A stretch of DNA of 64,000 bases from Rhodobacter sp. (lineage in GTDB: Bacteria > Pseudomonadota > Alphaproteobacteria > Rhodobacterales > Rhodobacteraceae): contig JADCDI010000075.1 of assembly GCA_020251025.1 (NCBI GenBank), forward strand, positions 43,147-107,146. Reading direction: 5' to 3'. The notes under the pieces are model-generated. The model worked only from the letters and a program-made list of their open reading frames with translations, was not told the DNA's origin and searched no databases. A program made the position numbers and the translations under genes. Positions 36,321-46,127 of this stretch are shown piece by piece (within the stretch, counting starts at the first letter, position 1; each line of letters starts with the position of its first letter).

Positions 36321-36365
36321 ATCCCGGCCTGCGCCGGGATAACAGACGCTTCCGGCCAGGCCGGA
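36321..36365. repeat. REP-like palindromic repeat pair between exported gene A and nuoK
   Basis: Two adjacent hairpins: ATCCCGGC-CTGC-GCCGGGAT (36321-36340) and TCCGGCC-A-GGCCGGA (36351-36365). Read on the minus strand the first translates as VIPAQAGIS, the familiar signature of proteobacterial REP-type intergenic repeats. Such repeats are spread by RAYT transposases or by recombination, and here one sits exactly between the inserted gene and nuoK. Confidence 0.65.
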
Positions 36366-36402
36366 CCATGACAGAGGGCGACAGCCTGACAAGGAACCAA
36401 AG

Positions 36403-36714
36403 ATGGCGACGGTGGGACTTGAACATTACCTGACAGTGGCGGGTGCGCTGTTTGTCATCGGGATTTTCGGCATCTTCCTGAACCGGAAGAATGTCATCGT
36501 GATCCTGATGTCGATCGAGCTGATGCTGCTGGCGGTCAACATCAACTTTGTCGCCTTCTCGTCCTTCCTGGGCGATCTGGTGGGGCAGGTCTTTACCATG
36601 TTCGTGCTGACCGTCGCCGCCGCCGAGGCTGCCATCGGCCTTGCCATCCTCGTCTGCTTCTTCCGCAACCGGGGCACCATCGATGTTGAAGACGTCAACG
36701 TGATGAAGGGGTAA
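36403..36714 (+). CDS. nuoK: NADH-quinone oxidoreductase subunit K
   Basis: ND4L-type membrane subunit, 103 residues, three helices. [20 protein letters not shown] and [17 protein letters not shown] carry the conserved glutamates of helices 1 and 2 in the proton path; [20 protein letters not shown] closes it. ATG 36403 has AAGGAA ten bases upstream. It is flanked on both sides by genes for related exported proteins; the downstream one begins three bases after its stop. Confidence 0.96.
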   Translation: MATVGLEHYLTVAGALFVIGIFGIFLNRKNVIVILMSIELMLLAVNINFVAFSSFLGDLVGQVFTMFVLTVAAAEAAIGLAILVCFFRNRGTIDVEDVNVMKG

Positions 36715-36717
36715 GTC

Positions 36718-37272
36718 ATGATGCGGACCGTGTTTTGGATGGCAGCTTGTTTCCTGTCGCTGCTAGGGAGCGTGCCGTCGCAGGCGTGTACATTTACTGA
36801 GCCCGCGTTCTGGCGCGACAAGCCGATCAACATCCTGTCGGACGGGTCCTTCAATAAGGCGGAGGAGAGTTCCCTCAGCAGCATATCCGGAAAAGCCCCC
36901 GTAGATATCGGAAGGGGAAAGATTGGACAAAGGATCACCTTCGCCGGCCCTTGTGACTTCGTTGAGTATCTTCTGGTCGTGGATTGCATTTCCCTTGAGA
37001 CGATTGTGATTGAAGGGCTTCCGGATCCTGAAGCCATGGTTCATGAATATTATTCATCCCCTGAAATATTCAGACTCTACCCACCGCACGGAAAAATCCG
37101 CCTTACCAGATCGGTGACCGTGGCAGAGTTGGCGGCGATCTCGGCTGCCGAAGGCTATGAGTACGACACTGACCTGCAGAAGGTCCTTGCGGTGAAGAAG
37201 AAGAAGAACGTCTACAACCCATTCACCGGCTGCAAGGTGCTTTATCCCGAAAGCCCGGGGGCTACGCAATGA
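36718..37272 (+). CDS. Exported cysteine-containing protein B, likely paralogue of the protein before nuoK
   Basis: A 184-residue protein with a signal peptide (residues 1-23, cleavage near SQA before CTFTEP). Like its apparent paralogue before nuoK it has the CTF start of the mature part, a central strand LLVVDCISLETIVIEG, a helix VTVAELAAISAAEGYEYD and the ending GCKVLYPESPGATQ; cysteines in CTF, VDC and GCK are shared. The middle differs strongly, so the duplication is old or the two came in separately. Base composition looks AT-rich (for example around 37040-37070). ATG ATG at 36718 gives two equivalent starts. Function unknown; the product would lie in the periplasm or outside. Confidence 0.72.
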   Translation: MMRTVFWMAACFLSLLGSVPSQACTFTEPAFWRDKPINILSDGSFNKAEESSLSSISGKAPVDIGRGKIGQRITFAGPCDFVEYLLVVDCISLETIVIEGLPDPEAMVHEYYSSPEIFRLYPPHGKIRLTRSVTVAELAAISAAEGYEYDTDLQKVLAVKKKKNVYNPFTGCKVLYPESPGATQ

Positions 37273-37310
37273 CCGGGCAGAACCGACACGGGCACAGGGG
37301 CTAGGCGCGC

Positions 37311-39494
37311 ATGACCACGATCATCCTTTTCGCGCCGCTGATCGGTGCGCTGATCTGCGGCTTCGGCTGGCGTCTGATCGGCGAGACGGCGGGGCAGGTC
37401 ATCGCCACGGGCCTTGTGTTTCTGGCGGCAATCCTGAGCTGGATCATCTTTCTGACCTTTGACGGGGAAACGCAGCAGATCGTTCTGATGCGCTGGATCG
37501 ATTCCGGCAGCCTCGGCGCGGAATGGGCGATCCGGCTGGACCGGCTGACGGCGATCATGCTGGTTGTCGTGAACACCGTTTCGGCGCTCGTGCACCTTTA
37601 CAGCTTTGGCTACATGGCGCATGACGACAACTGGAAGCATGCCGAGCATTACAAGGCACGCTTTTTTGCGTACCTGTCGTTCTTCACCTTTGCCATGCTG
37701 ATGCTGGTGACGGCGGACAACCTGGTGCAGATGTTCTTCGGCTGGGAAGGGGTGGGGGTCGCTTCCTATCTGCTGATCGGCTTTTACTATCGCAAGCCCA
37801 GCGCCAATGCCGCCGCGATGAAGGCCTTCATCGTCAACCGGGTGGGCGATTTCGGCTTTGCCTTAGGCATTTTCGCGCTGTTCTTTCTGGTGGATTCGGC
37901 GCGCTTTGACGATGTGTTTGCCGCCGGTCCGGTGCTGGCGGAAACCAGTGTGCGCTTTCTGTGGGCCGACTGGAACGCGGCCAACCTGATTGGCGTGCTT
38001 TTGTTCATCGGGGCGATGGGCAAATCGGCGCAGTTGTTCCTGCACACCTGGTTGCCCGATGCGATGGAAGGCCCGACCCCGGTTTCGGCGCTGATCCATG
38101 CCGCCACCATGGTGACGGCGGGCGTCTTTCTGGTCTGCCGCATGTCGCCCGTCTTTGAATATGCGCCCGACGCCAGGACGATGATCGTCGTCATCGGGGC
38201 AACCACCGCCTTCTTTGCGGCCACCGTCGGGCTGGTGCAGAACGACATCAAGCGCGTGATCGCCTATTCGACCTGTTCACAGCTGGGCTATATGTTCGTG
38301 GCCGCCGGGGTGGGCGTTTATTCCGTGGCGATGTTCCACCTCTTCACCCATGCCTTCTTCAAGGCGATGCTGTTTCTTGGGGCCGGTTCGGTCATTCATG
38401 CCATGCACCACGAGCAGGACATGCGGAACTACGGCGGCCTGCGCAAGAAGGTTCCGCTGACCTTCTGGGCGATGATGATCGGCACGCTGGCGATCACCGG
38501 GGTCGGCATTCCGCTGACGCATATCGGGTTCGCGGGCTTTCTGTCGAAGGATGCCGTGATCGAAAGCGCCTATGTGGGCAGTCAGTATGCCTTCTGGTTG
38601 CTGGTGATCGCGGCCTTCATGACATCCTTCTATTCCTGGCGGCTGATGTTCATGACCTTTTTCGGTGCCCCGCGCGGGGATCACCATGCGCATGACCACG
38701 CCCATGAAAGCCCGAAGATGATGCTGATCCCGCTGGCTGTGCTGGCGCTGGGCGCGGTTTTCTCGGGCATGCTGTGGTACAAGGTGTTCTTCGGAGACGA
38801 GGCGAAGGTGCGAAGCTGGTTCGGCATGCCTGCGGGCATTGAGCATGCCGGGGGCGGGCATGGACCCGCGGGCGAAGCTGCGCCCGGCGACCACGCGGCG
38901 ACCACGGCGGGCGGGGGCGAAGCGGTGGCAGATGACCACGCGGCCACGACAGCGGGCGGGGATGAGGCTGCGGCCGGAGACCACGCGGCCACGACGGCGG
39001 CCACGGCGGTTTCCGCCGCCGGGCAGGCCGGCCCTGCGCCGGTTCAGGGGGCGCTTTTCCTCGGCCCGGACAACCACATGATCCACAAGGCGCATGGCGT
39101 GCCCGACTGGGTCAGGCTCAGCCCCTTTGCCGCGATGATCCTCGGCCTGGCGCTGGCGTTCCAGTTCTACATCCGCCGCCCCGATCTGCCGGGCAGGCTG
39201 GCTGCAAACCAGCGCCCGCTGTACCTTTTCCTTTTGAACAAATGGTACTTCGACGAGGTCTTTGATTTCCTTTTCGTGCGGTCGGCGAAATGGCTGGGCG
39301 GGTTTCTGTGGAAGCGGGGCGATGGCGCGGTGATCGACGGGTCGATCAATGGCGTGGCCCTGGGCATCGTGCCCTTCTTCACCCGTCTCGCCGGGCGGGC
39401 GCAGACCGGCTACGTCTTTACCTATGCCTTTGCCATGGTTCTTGGAATTGCGGTCCTTGTCACCTGGATGACCCTGTCGGGCGGCGCAGAGTAG
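37311..39494 (+). CDS. nuoL: NADH-quinone oxidoreductase subunit L
   Basis: ND5-type antiporter subunit, 727 residues, at the far end of the membrane arm. [38 protein letters not shown] with its key lysine and histidine, and [19 protein letters not shown] are the core antiporter motifs; the C-terminal lateral helix follows. Unusual is an insert of about 60 residues (roughly 515-575) made of His/Asp/Ala/Thr/Gly, including a 45-bp tandem repeat. Earlier in the loop are HHAHDHAHE and [14 protein letters not shown], so the whole stretch is histidine-rich and could bind metal. Confidence 0.97.
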   Translation: MTTIILFAPLIGALICGFGWRLIGETAGQVIATGLVFLAAILSWIIFLTFDGETQQIVLMRWIDSGSLGAEWAIRLDRLTAIMLVVVNTVSALVHLYSFGYMAHDDNWKHAEHYKARFFAYLSFFTFAMLMLVTADNLVQMFFGWEGVGVASYLLIGFYYRKPSANAAAMKAFIVNRVGDFGFALGIFALFFLVDSARFDDVFAAGPVLAETSVRFLWADWNAANLIGVLLFIGAMGKSAQLFLHTWLPDAMEGPTPVSALIHAATMVTAGVFLVCRMSPVFEYAPDARTMIVVIGATTAFFAATVGLVQNDIKRVIAYSTCSQLGYMFVAAGVGVYSVAMFHLFTHAFFKAMLFLGAGSVIHAMHHEQDMRNYGGLRKKVPLTFWAMMIGTLAITGVGIPLTHIGFAGFLSKDAVIESAYVGSQYAFWLLVIAAFMTSFYSWRLMFMTFFGAPRGDHHAHDHAHESPKMMLIPLAVLALGAVFSGMLWYKVFFGDEAKVRSWFGMPAGIEHAGGGHGPAGEAAPGDHAATTAGGGEAVADDHAATTAGGDEAAAGDHAATTAATAVSAAGQAGPAPVQGALFLGPDNHMIHKAHGVPDWVRLSPFAAMILGLALAFQFYIRRPDLPGRLAANQRPLYLFLLNKWYFDEVFDFLFVRSAKWLGGFLWKRGDGAVIDGSINGVALGIVPFFTRLAGRAQTGYVFTYAFAMVLGIAVLVTWMTLSGGAE
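38889..39012 (+). repeat. 45-bp tandem repeat inside nuoL
   Basis: Two full units (38889-38933, 38934-38978) and a partial third (from 38979) of a 45-bp sequence, each opening GACCACGCGGC and coding DHAATTAGG. The units differ at a few bases but keep the frame, adding 15 residues each to a loop of NuoL. Confidence 0.8.
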
Positions 39495-39509
39495 GGGACG
39501 AAAGGCACC

Positions 39510-41048
39510 ATGGAAAACCTTCTGTCGATCATCACCTTCCTTCCGCTTGTTGCGGCAGCGATCCTTGCGCTGTTTCTGCGCGGCGATGACGGGGCCGCGC
39601 GGCGCAACGCCAAGTGGCTGGCGCTGCTGGCCACATCGGCCACCTTCCTGATCTCGCTGTTCCTGCTGACCGGGTTCGATCCTGCCGACACCGGCTTTCA
39701 GTTTGTCGAAGAGTATGACTGGATCCTGGGCCTGCAATACAAGATGGGCGTGGACGGCATTTCGGTGCTGTTCGTCTTGCTGACCACTTTCCTGATGCCC
39801 GTCACCATCGCCGCCTGCTGGGATGTCGAGGTGCGCGTCAAGGAATACATGATCGCCTTTCTGGTGCTGGAAACGCTGATGCTGGGCGTGTTCTGCGCGC
39901 TGGATCTGGTGCTGTTCTACCTGTTCTTCGAGGCGGGCCTGATCCCGATGTTCCTGATCATCGGCATCTGGGGCGGCAAGGAACGCATCTATGCCGCGTT
40001 CAAGTTCTTTCTGTACACCTTCCTGGGATCGGTGCTGATGCTGGTGGCGATGATCGCCATGTATCTTGATGCCGGCACCACCGACATCACCCAGCTTCTG
40101 CGGCACAATTTTGCTTCCGAGACGCTGAACATCGCCGGGTTCCAGGTGCTGGGCGGGCTGCAGACGCTGCTGTTTGTCGCCTTCTTCGCCAGCTTTGCGG
40201 TGAAGATGCCGATGTGGCCGGTGCATACCTGGTTGCCCGATGCCCATGTCCAGGCACCGACCGCCGGATCGGTGGTGCTGGCCGCGATCCTGCTGAAGAT
40301 GGGGGGCTACGGCTTTCTGCGCTTCAGCCTGCCGATGTTCCCGGTCGCCTCTGACATGCTGGCACCGCTGGTGTTCTGGCTGAGTGCGATTGCCATCGTC
40401 TACACCAGCCTGGTGGCACTGGCGCAGAACGACATGAAAAAGCTGATCGCCTATTCGTCGGTGGCGCATATGGGCTATGTGACCATGGGCATCTTTGCGG
40501 CGAACCGGCAGGGGGTGGAGGGGGCCATTTTCCAGATGCTGTCGCATGGCTTCATCTCGGGGGCGCTGTTTCTGTGCGTCGGCGTCATCTATGACCGGCT
40601 GCACACGCGCGAGATCGATGCCTATGGCGGTCTGGTCAACCGGATGCCCGCCTATGCGCTGGTGTTCATGTTCTTCACCATGGCCAATGTCGGCCTGCCC
40701 GGCACGTCGGGCTTCATCGGCGAATTCCTGACGCTGGCAGGCATCTTTCAGGTCAACACCTGGGTTGCCGCCGTTGCGACCTCGGGCGTGATCCTGTCGG
40801 CGGCCTATGCGCTGTGGCTGTACCGCCGCGTCGTCTTCGGCGAGCTGATCAAGGAAAGCCTGCGCTCGATCACAGACATGTCCGCCCGCGAGAAGGCCAT
40901 TTTCGCGCCGCTGATTGCGATGACCCTTCTGCTTGGCATCTATCCAAGCCTGGTCACCGATATCACCGGACCGTCGGTGGAAAACCTTGTCACCGGGTAT
41001 CAGGCTGCGCTGCCCGCCGTGACGGCCGCGCAGATTGCCTTGCAGTAA
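39510..41048 (+). CDS. nuoM: NADH-quinone oxidoreductase subunit M
   Basis: ND4-type antiporter subunit, 512 residues. [22 protein letters not shown] holds the glutamate of helix 5; [25 protein letters not shown] holds the central lysine; and [20 protein letters not shown] is the broken-helix region. AAAG-G sequence precedes ATG 39510. Fifteen bases separate it from nuoL and ten from nuoN. Nothing unusual in length or motifs. Confidence 0.97.
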   Translation: MENLLSIITFLPLVAAAILALFLRGDDGAARRNAKWLALLATSATFLISLFLLTGFDPADTGFQFVEEYDWILGLQYKMGVDGISVLFVLLTTFLMPVTIAACWDVEVRVKEYMIAFLVLETLMLGVFCALDLVLFYLFFEAGLIPMFLIIGIWGGKERIYAAFKFFLYTFLGSVLMLVAMIAMYLDAGTTDITQLLRHNFASETLNIAGFQVLGGLQTLLFVAFFASFAVKMPMWPVHTWLPDAHVQAPTAGSVVLAAILLKMGGYGFLRFSLPMFPVASDMLAPLVFWLSAIAIVYTSLVALAQNDMKKLIAYSSVAHMGYVTMGIFAANRQGVEGAIFQMLSHGFISGALFLCVGVIYDRLHTREIDAYGGLVNRMPAYALVFMFFTMANVGLPGTSGFIGEFLTLAGIFQVNTWVAAVATSGVILSAAYALWLYRRVVFGELIKESLRSITDMSAREKAIFAPLIAMTLLLGIYPSLVTDITGPSVENLVTGYQAALPAVTAAQIALQ

Positions 41049-41058
41049 GGGACGCGCC

Positions 41059-42492
41059 ATGATTTCCGATTTCCAGATCGTCCTGCCCGAGGTGATCCTG
41101 GCCGTCTGTGCGATGGCGGCCCTGATGTTTGGCGTCACCACCGGCAAGGACAAGACCGCATCCCTTCTGCTGTGGATCACCTGCGGCCTGTTCGTTCTGA
41201 TGGCGGCATGGATCGGGGCAGGGGGCGATGGCGTGCGATCGGCCTTTGGCGGCATGTTCATTGACGACCCCTTTGCGCGCTTTGCCAAGGTCACGATCCT
41301 GCTGTCGGCGGCGGCCGTTCTGGCGATGGGCCGCGATTACATGCAGCGCCGCGATCTTCTGCGCTTTGAATATCCCGTGCTGGTGGCGCTGGCGGTCGTG
41401 GGCATGATGCTGATGGTCTCGGCCGGCGATCTCATGACGCTGTACATGGGGCTGGAACTGCAATCGCTGGCGCTTTACGTCATCGCCGCGCTGCGCCGCG
41501 ACAGCGTGAAATCCACCGAGGCGGGCCTGAAATACTTCATGCTGGGGGCGCTGTCTTCGGGGATGCTGCTGTACGGGGCGTCTTTGGTCTACGGCTTTGC
41601 CGGAACCACGCTGTTTTCCGGCATCCTGTCGACGCTGTCGGGCGAGGTTCCCCTTGGGCTGCTGTTCGGGCTTGTCTTCGTGCTGTCGGGGCTGGCGTTC
41701 AAGATCTCTGCCGCGCCCTTCCACATGTGGACCCCGGATGTCTACGAAGGGGCCCCCACGCCCGTCACCGCCTTTCTGGCGACCGCGCCGAAGGTGGCGG
41801 CGATGGCCCTGTTCGGGCGCGTTGTGCATGACGCCTTCGGCGCGATCCCCGGTGACTGGGGGCAGGTCGTGGCGGCCCTTGCGGTTGTCTCGATGTTTCT
41901 GGGCGCTGTGGCCGCGATCGGCCAGCGCGACATCAAGCGTCTGATGGCCTATTCCTCGATCTCGCACATGGGCTTTGCGCTGCTGGGCCTGGCTGCGGGC
42001 ACGGCCGGGGGCGTGCAGGCGATGCTGATCTACATGGCAATCTATGTCACCATGAACATCGGCACCTTCGCCTTCATCCTGTCGATGGAAAAGGACGGCC
42101 GTCCAGTCACCTCGATCGACAGCCTGAACATGTATTCCCGGCGCGAGCCCTTGCGGGCGCTGGCGATGCTGGTGCTGATGTTCAGCCTGGCCGGTGTGCC
42201 GCCGACCGTCGGGTTCTTCGGAAAACTCTACGTTCTGAAAGCTGCCGTCGATGGCGGCATGGCCTGGCTTGCCGTTCTGGGTGTGGTCGCATCGGTGATC
42301 GGTGCGTTCTACTATCTGCGGATCGTGTTCTACATGTATTTCGGCAAGGACGGCGACCGGCTCGACGGGCCGATGCCGGCCGTGCAATGGGTTCTGCTGG
42401 TCGGGTCCGCTGCCGTGATGCTGATCGGGATCGTCAATCTTTTCGGCATCGAGGCGACCGCAGCGGTTGCGGCCCAGACGCTTGTCCGCTGA
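41059..42492 (+). CDS. nuoN: NADH-quinone oxidoreductase subunit N
   Basis: ND2-type antiporter subunit, 477 residues, the innermost of the three pumps. [20 protein letters not shown] has the helix-5 glutamate, [20 protein letters not shown] the central lysine, and [20 protein letters not shown] the second. Start ATG 41059 follows GGGACG. It is the last core nuo gene; birA begins in or right after its final codons. Confidence 0.97.
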   Translation: MISDFQIVLPEVILAVCAMAALMFGVTTGKDKTASLLLWITCGLFVLMAAWIGAGGDGVRSAFGGMFIDDPFARFAKVTILLSAAAVLAMGRDYMQRRDLLRFEYPVLVALAVVGMMLMVSAGDLMTLYMGLELQSLALYVIAALRRDSVKSTEAGLKYFMLGALSSGMLLYGASLVYGFAGTTLFSGILSTLSGEVPLGLLFGLVFVLSGLAFKISAAPFHMWTPDVYEGAPTPVTAFLATAPKVAAMALFGRVVHDAFGAIPGDWGQVVAALAVVSMFLGAVAAIGQRDIKRLMAYSSISHMGFALLGLAAGTAGGVQAMLIYMAIYVTMNIGTFAFILSMEKDGRPVTSIDSLNMYSRREPLRALAMLVLMFSLAGVPPTVGFFGKLYVLKAAVDGGMAWLAVLGVVASVIGAFYYLRIVFYMYFGKDGDRLDGPMPAVQWVLLVGSAAVMLIGIVNLFGIEATAAVAAQTLVR

Positions 42493-43237
42493 CCGCTGGC
42501 CCGATGGCGTCCGGCGCATGGTGCTTGACCGTGTCGACAGCACCAATGCCGAAGCCGCCCGGCGGGCGGCCGGGGGGACGTCGCCCCTTTGGATCATGGC
42601 CCAAGAGCAGACCGGGGGCCGGGGCCGCCGGGGCAGGCCCTGGTCCAGCCCGCGCGGCAATTTTCATGCGACCCTGCTCCTGCATCCCGCCGGGACGCCC
42701 GATCTGGTGGCGTTGCGGTCCTTTGTGGCGGCGCTGGCGCTGCGCGATGCCTGCGTGGCGCTGACCGGCCTGCCGCAGGCCTTTACCCTGAAATGGCCGA
42801 ATGACCTTCTGCTGAACGGTGGAAAGCTGGCGGGCATCCTGCTGGAAGGGGCCGGACAGGGCAGCGGCCTGTCGCATCTGGCCATCGGCTTTGGTGTGAA
42901 CCTGATCGCGGCCCCGGACCCCGAACTGGTGGAACCCGGCGCGCTGCGCCCCGCAAGCCTGCTGGCAGAGACCGGCATCCGGGTTGTGCCGGACCGCTTT
43001 CTGGCGGCTTTGGCCCCGGCCTATGCGCGGCGGGAAAGCACCTTCTGCGCGCAGGGATTTGCCCCGCTGCGTCAGGACTGGCTGGCCCATGCCGCCCGCC
43101 TTGGCCAGCCCGTTGTGGCCCGCACGGGCGCATCGGTGCGGGAAGGGATTTTCGAGACGATTGATGCCACCGGCGCGCTGGTTCTGCGCACGCCGGCCGC
43201 CCGGCTTGCCATTCCGGCGGCCGACGTCTTTTTCTGA
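42482..43237 (+). CDS. birA: Biotin--[acetyl-CoA-carboxylase] ligase
   Basis: Attaches biotin to AccB (encoded at 15.4-15.9 kb). The 251-residue form lacks the N-terminal DNA-binding domain of E. coli BirA, so it is a ligase only. Landmarks: [34 protein letters not shown] (biotinoyl-AMP loop), [20 protein letters not shown] and GFGVNL. The C-terminal small domain ends [17 protein letters not shown]. Start is uncertain: TTG 42482 overlaps the end of nuoN and gives [17 protein letters not shown] 42518 would remove twelve residues. Lies between nuoN and coaX, an arrangement common in alphaproteobacteria. Confidence 0.9.
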   Translation: MSADRWPDGVRRMVLDRVDSTNAEAARRAAGGTSPLWIMAQEQTGGRGRRGRPWSSPRGNFHATLLLHPAGTPDLVALRSFVAALALRDACVALTGLPQAFTLKWPNDLLLNGGKLAGILLEGAGQGSGLSHLAIGFGVNLIAAPDPELVEPGALRPASLLAETGIRVVPDRFLAALAPAYARRESTFCAQGFAPLRQDWLAHAARLGQPVVARTGASVREGIFETIDATGALVLRTPAARLAIPAADVFF

Positions 43238-43268
43238 ACCGGGATTTGAACCGAAGGGGCGCTGTTCC

Positions 43269-44048
43269 ATGCTTCTTGCCATCGATTGCGGCAATACCAA
43301 CACGGTGTTTTCGATCTGGGACGGAACCCGGTTTCTGGCGACCTGGCGGATTGCAACCGATCACAAGCGTACGGCAGATGAATACTTCGTCTGGCTGTCG
43401 TCGCTGATGATGCTGACGAAAACCGAAGCCACCGTGACGCAGGCTGTCATTTCATCCACCGTGCCGCGGGTGGTTTTCAACCTGCGCGTCCTGTGCAACC
43501 GCTATTTCGATTGCCGCCCGCTTGTGGTGGGCAGGCCCGAGTGCCGCCTGCCGGTGCCGCCGCGCGTTGACCGGGGCACCACGGTGGGCCCGGACCGGCT
43601 GGTGAACAGCGTGGCAGGGTTCGACCGGCACGGCGGAAACCTGATCATCGTGGATTTCGGAACCGCCACGACCTTTGACGTTGTGGATACGGATGGCGCC
43701 TATATCGGGGGGGTGATCGCCCCGGGCGTCAACCTGTCACTGGAGGCATTGGCCATGGCCGCCGCCGCATTGCCGCATATCGATGTTGCCCGCCCGGCCA
43801 GGGCGATCGGCACGAATACGGTGGCCTGCATGCAATCGGGCGTGTATTGGGGCTACATCGGCCTGGTTGAGGGCATCGTGCGACAGATCAGGCTGGAGCG
43901 GGACAGCCCGATGAAGGTCATCGCGACGGGGGGCCTGGCCAGCCTGTTCGCCCAGGGTTTTGATCTATTTGATGCGGTCGAGGACGATCTGACCATGCTT
44001 GGTCTTGTCCTGATCAGCCGCCACAACAAGGAACTGGAAACGCAATGA
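43269..44048 (+). CDS. coaX: Type III pantothenate kinase
   Basis: First step of coenzyme A synthesis. The 259-residue protein has the ASKHA fold: LLAIDCGNTNTVFSIWDG at the phosphate loop, PPRVDRGTTVGPDRLVNSVAG (the pantothenate/phosphate region of CoaX), LIIVDFGTATTFDVVD and GGVIAPGVNLSLEAL, then VIATGGLASLFA near the end. ATG 43269 has AAGGGG about 11 bases upstream. Four-base overlap with the RNase J gene. Type III kinases are not feedback-inhibited by CoA, unlike CoaA. Confidence 0.95.
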   Translation: MLLAIDCGNTNTVFSIWDGTRFLATWRIATDHKRTADEYFVWLSSLMMLTKTEATVTQAVISSTVPRVVFNLRVLCNRYFDCRPLVVGRPECRLPVPPRVDRGTTVGPDRLVNSVAGFDRHGGNLIIVDFGTATTFDVVDTDGAYIGGVIAPGVNLSLEALAMAAAALPHIDVARPARAIGTNTVACMQSGVYWGYIGLVEGIVRQIRLERDSPMKVIATGGLASLFAQGFDLFDAVEDDLTMLGLVLISRHNKELETQ

Positions 44049-45721
44049 CTGTGAACCGCCTGATCTATCTTCCCCTTGGCGGCGCGGGGGAGATCGGGAT
44101 GAACTGCTATGTCTACGGCTATGGGCCGGAAGACGGGGAACGGCTGATCGTCGTCGATCTGGGCGTGACCTTTCCGGACATGGATTCAACCCCGGGCGTT
44201 GATCTGATCATGGCAGATATCACCTGGCTGGAAGAGCGCCGCGACCGGATCGATGCAATCTTCATCACCCATGCCCACGAAGATCATATCGGCGCACTTG
44301 GCCTTTTGTGGCCGCGCCTGAAGGTGCCGGTCTATGCGCGCCGCTTCACCGCCCTGCTTGGCAAGCTGAAGCTTGAGGAAAACGGCTATCCGGGCAACAC
44401 GATCACCGTGGTGCGCCCGCGTCCCGAAACGGTCGAGGCGGGCCCGTTCCGCGTTCAGTTCGTGCCTGTCGCCCATTCGATACCCGAAAGTGCCGCGCTG
44501 GTCATCGACACGCCCGCCGGGCGGATTGTGCATTCGGGCGATTTCAAGCTGGATGAAACGCCGCTGGTGGGCGAAGGCTGGAACCCTGATCTTTTCCGTG
44601 AAATCGCCGCCGAACGCCCGGTGAAGGCGCTGATGTGCGACAGCACCAATGTTTTTTCACTGCATCCCGGCCGGTCGGAAAGCACGCTGCGCGAGCCGAT
44701 CCGCGAGCTGATCGCAGGTGCAACGGGCATGGTCGTGGCCACCACCTTTGCCTCGAACGTGGCGCGGCTGCGCACCCTGGCCGAAGCGGCGCAGGCCGCG
44801 GGCCGGTCGATCTGCCTGCTGGGCCGGGCCATGAAGAAGATGGTCGCGGCCGCGCAGGAGGCCGGTGTGCTGACCGACTTTCCCAACACCCTGTCCGTCG
44901 AGGATGCGCTGGAGGTGCCGCGCAACAGCCTGATGCTGATCGTGACCGGCAGCCAGGGCGAACGGCGCGCAGCCTCGGCCCAGCTTTCCCGCGGCAAGTA
45001 CCTGGGGGTTCAGATGAAGGAAGGGGACATGTTCCTGTTTTCGTCCAAGACCATTCCCGGCAACGAGCGCGATGTGCTGCGCATCATGAACGCGCTGTCC
45101 GAAATGGGCGTGGATGTGATTGACGACACAAACGGCCTTTACCATGTGTCGGGCCACGCCAACCGGCCCGATCTTGAAATTGTGCACGGAATTCTGAAGC
45201 CGGCCTTCCTGATTCCGATGCATGGCGAACACCGGCATCTGCGCGCCCACGCCAGGCTGGCAGAGGCGCGCGGCATCAAGGCGGAAATCGCGACCAACGG
45301 CATGATGATCGACCTTGGCGGCAATGCGCCCGAAGTGGCCGAATACATCGAAACGGGGCGGCTTTACCTGGACGGATCGGTCATGGTCCCGGCGCTGGGC
45401 GGTGTGGTGCGCGACCGGATCCGCATGGCGCTGAACGGCCATGTCATGGTCACGCTGCTGCTGGATGAAAACGACGAGCCGCTGGGCGAGGCCTGGGCCG
45501 AGCTGATGGGCCTGCCCGAGGCCGGCAAGACCGGGGCCGCGCTGGCGCAAACCATCGAGACCGAGCTGAACGATTTCCTGTTGCGCATCGAAGACAGGGT
45601 GCGGCGCGATGACGACAAGCTGGACGAGGCGATTCGCCGGATCGTGCGCCAGGTCAGCATGGAAGAGATCGGCAAGAAGCCGGAAGTGACCGTGGTCGTC
45701 AGCCGGCTTCAGGCCGAATAG
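44045..45721 (+). CDS. rnj: Ribonuclease J
   Basis: Metallo-beta-lactamase/beta-CASP ribonuclease of 558 residues with 5'-exo and endonuclease activity in mRNA turnover and rRNA maturation. The zinc site is FITHAHEDHIGALG (His76, His78, Asp80, His81), with PVAHSIPESAA and VHSGDFKLDETP for the remaining ligands. The beta-CASP part has MCDSTNVFS, TGSQGERRAA and FSSKTIPGNE, and IPMHGEHRHLRAH supplies the last motif. A C-terminal dimerisation domain follows. It is translated from an ATGA overlap with coaX and ends the long nuo transcript. Confidence 0.95.
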   Translation: MTVNRLIYLPLGGAGEIGMNCYVYGYGPEDGERLIVVDLGVTFPDMDSTPGVDLIMADITWLEERRDRIDAIFITHAHEDHIGALGLLWPRLKVPVYARRFTALLGKLKLEENGYPGNTITVVRPRPETVEAGPFRVQFVPVAHSIPESAALVIDTPAGRIVHSGDFKLDETPLVGEGWNPDLFREIAAERPVKALMCDSTNVFSLHPGRSESTLREPIRELIAGATGMVVATTFASNVARLRTLAEAAQAAGRSICLLGRAMKKMVAAAQEAGVLTDFPNTLSVEDALEVPRNSLMLIVTGSQGERRAASAQLSRGKYLGVQMKEGDMFLFSSKTIPGNERDVLRIMNALSEMGVDVIDDTNGLYHVSGHANRPDLEIVHGILKPAFLIPMHGEHRHLRAHARLAEARGIKAEIATNGMMIDLGGNAPEVAEYIETGRLYLDGSVMVPALGGVVRDRIRMALNGHVMVTLLLDENDEPLGEAWAELMGLPEAGKTGAALAQTIETELNDFLLRIEDRVRRDDDKLDEAIRRIVRQVSMEEIGKKPEVTVVVSRLQAE

Positions 45722-46127
45722 GGCGGTGGTGACGGCGGAACCTCGGTTTGCGGTCTGTTGCTGACCGGCCAAGGGATGGTGCCCGATGCGTGTGGCCCGG
45801 CGACCGTCCGCCCTGTAGAGCGTACAGCTTTGGGTAGTTTCTCAGTTCTTATTGCCGGGGCCTGCGGATGGGACCGGGGCGGGCGCGCCGGGTTGGCCGG
45901 ATCACGGGGGGGTGGGCAGCGCTTGCCGTGACCTTTGCCGCTGTCCCGCTGCGGCCCGTTGCACCGCGCAAGGCCGCCACGCGTCCAAAGGCCGGAATGC
46001 CGGAACAGGACGGCAACCGGCATCAATCCGGTTCTGCGGCCTTCTGCGGCGGGCAGGCAGGCGGGGCAAAATTGCACTGGCACCGGTCCATCGGGCAGAT
46101 CATAGTCGCCGCAGGGGGAGATGACCG
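45722..46127. other. Gap between rnj and xdhC (406 bp)
   Basis: No convincing gene. A frame from ATG 45868 codes an arginine-rich start followed by a hydrophobic stretch that could be a signal peptide, but it runs on into xdhC in another phase and has no ribosome-binding site, so I do not call it. An AT-richer patch at 45820-45860 could hold the xdhC promoter. Confidence 0.5.

Noticed and set aside
38277..41294. A 1005-codon open frame on the minus strand across nuoL and nuoM
   Set aside because: It is antisense to two intact core genes; its product is rich in His, Gln and Arg, typical of the reverse of GC-rich coding DNA, and has no domain.
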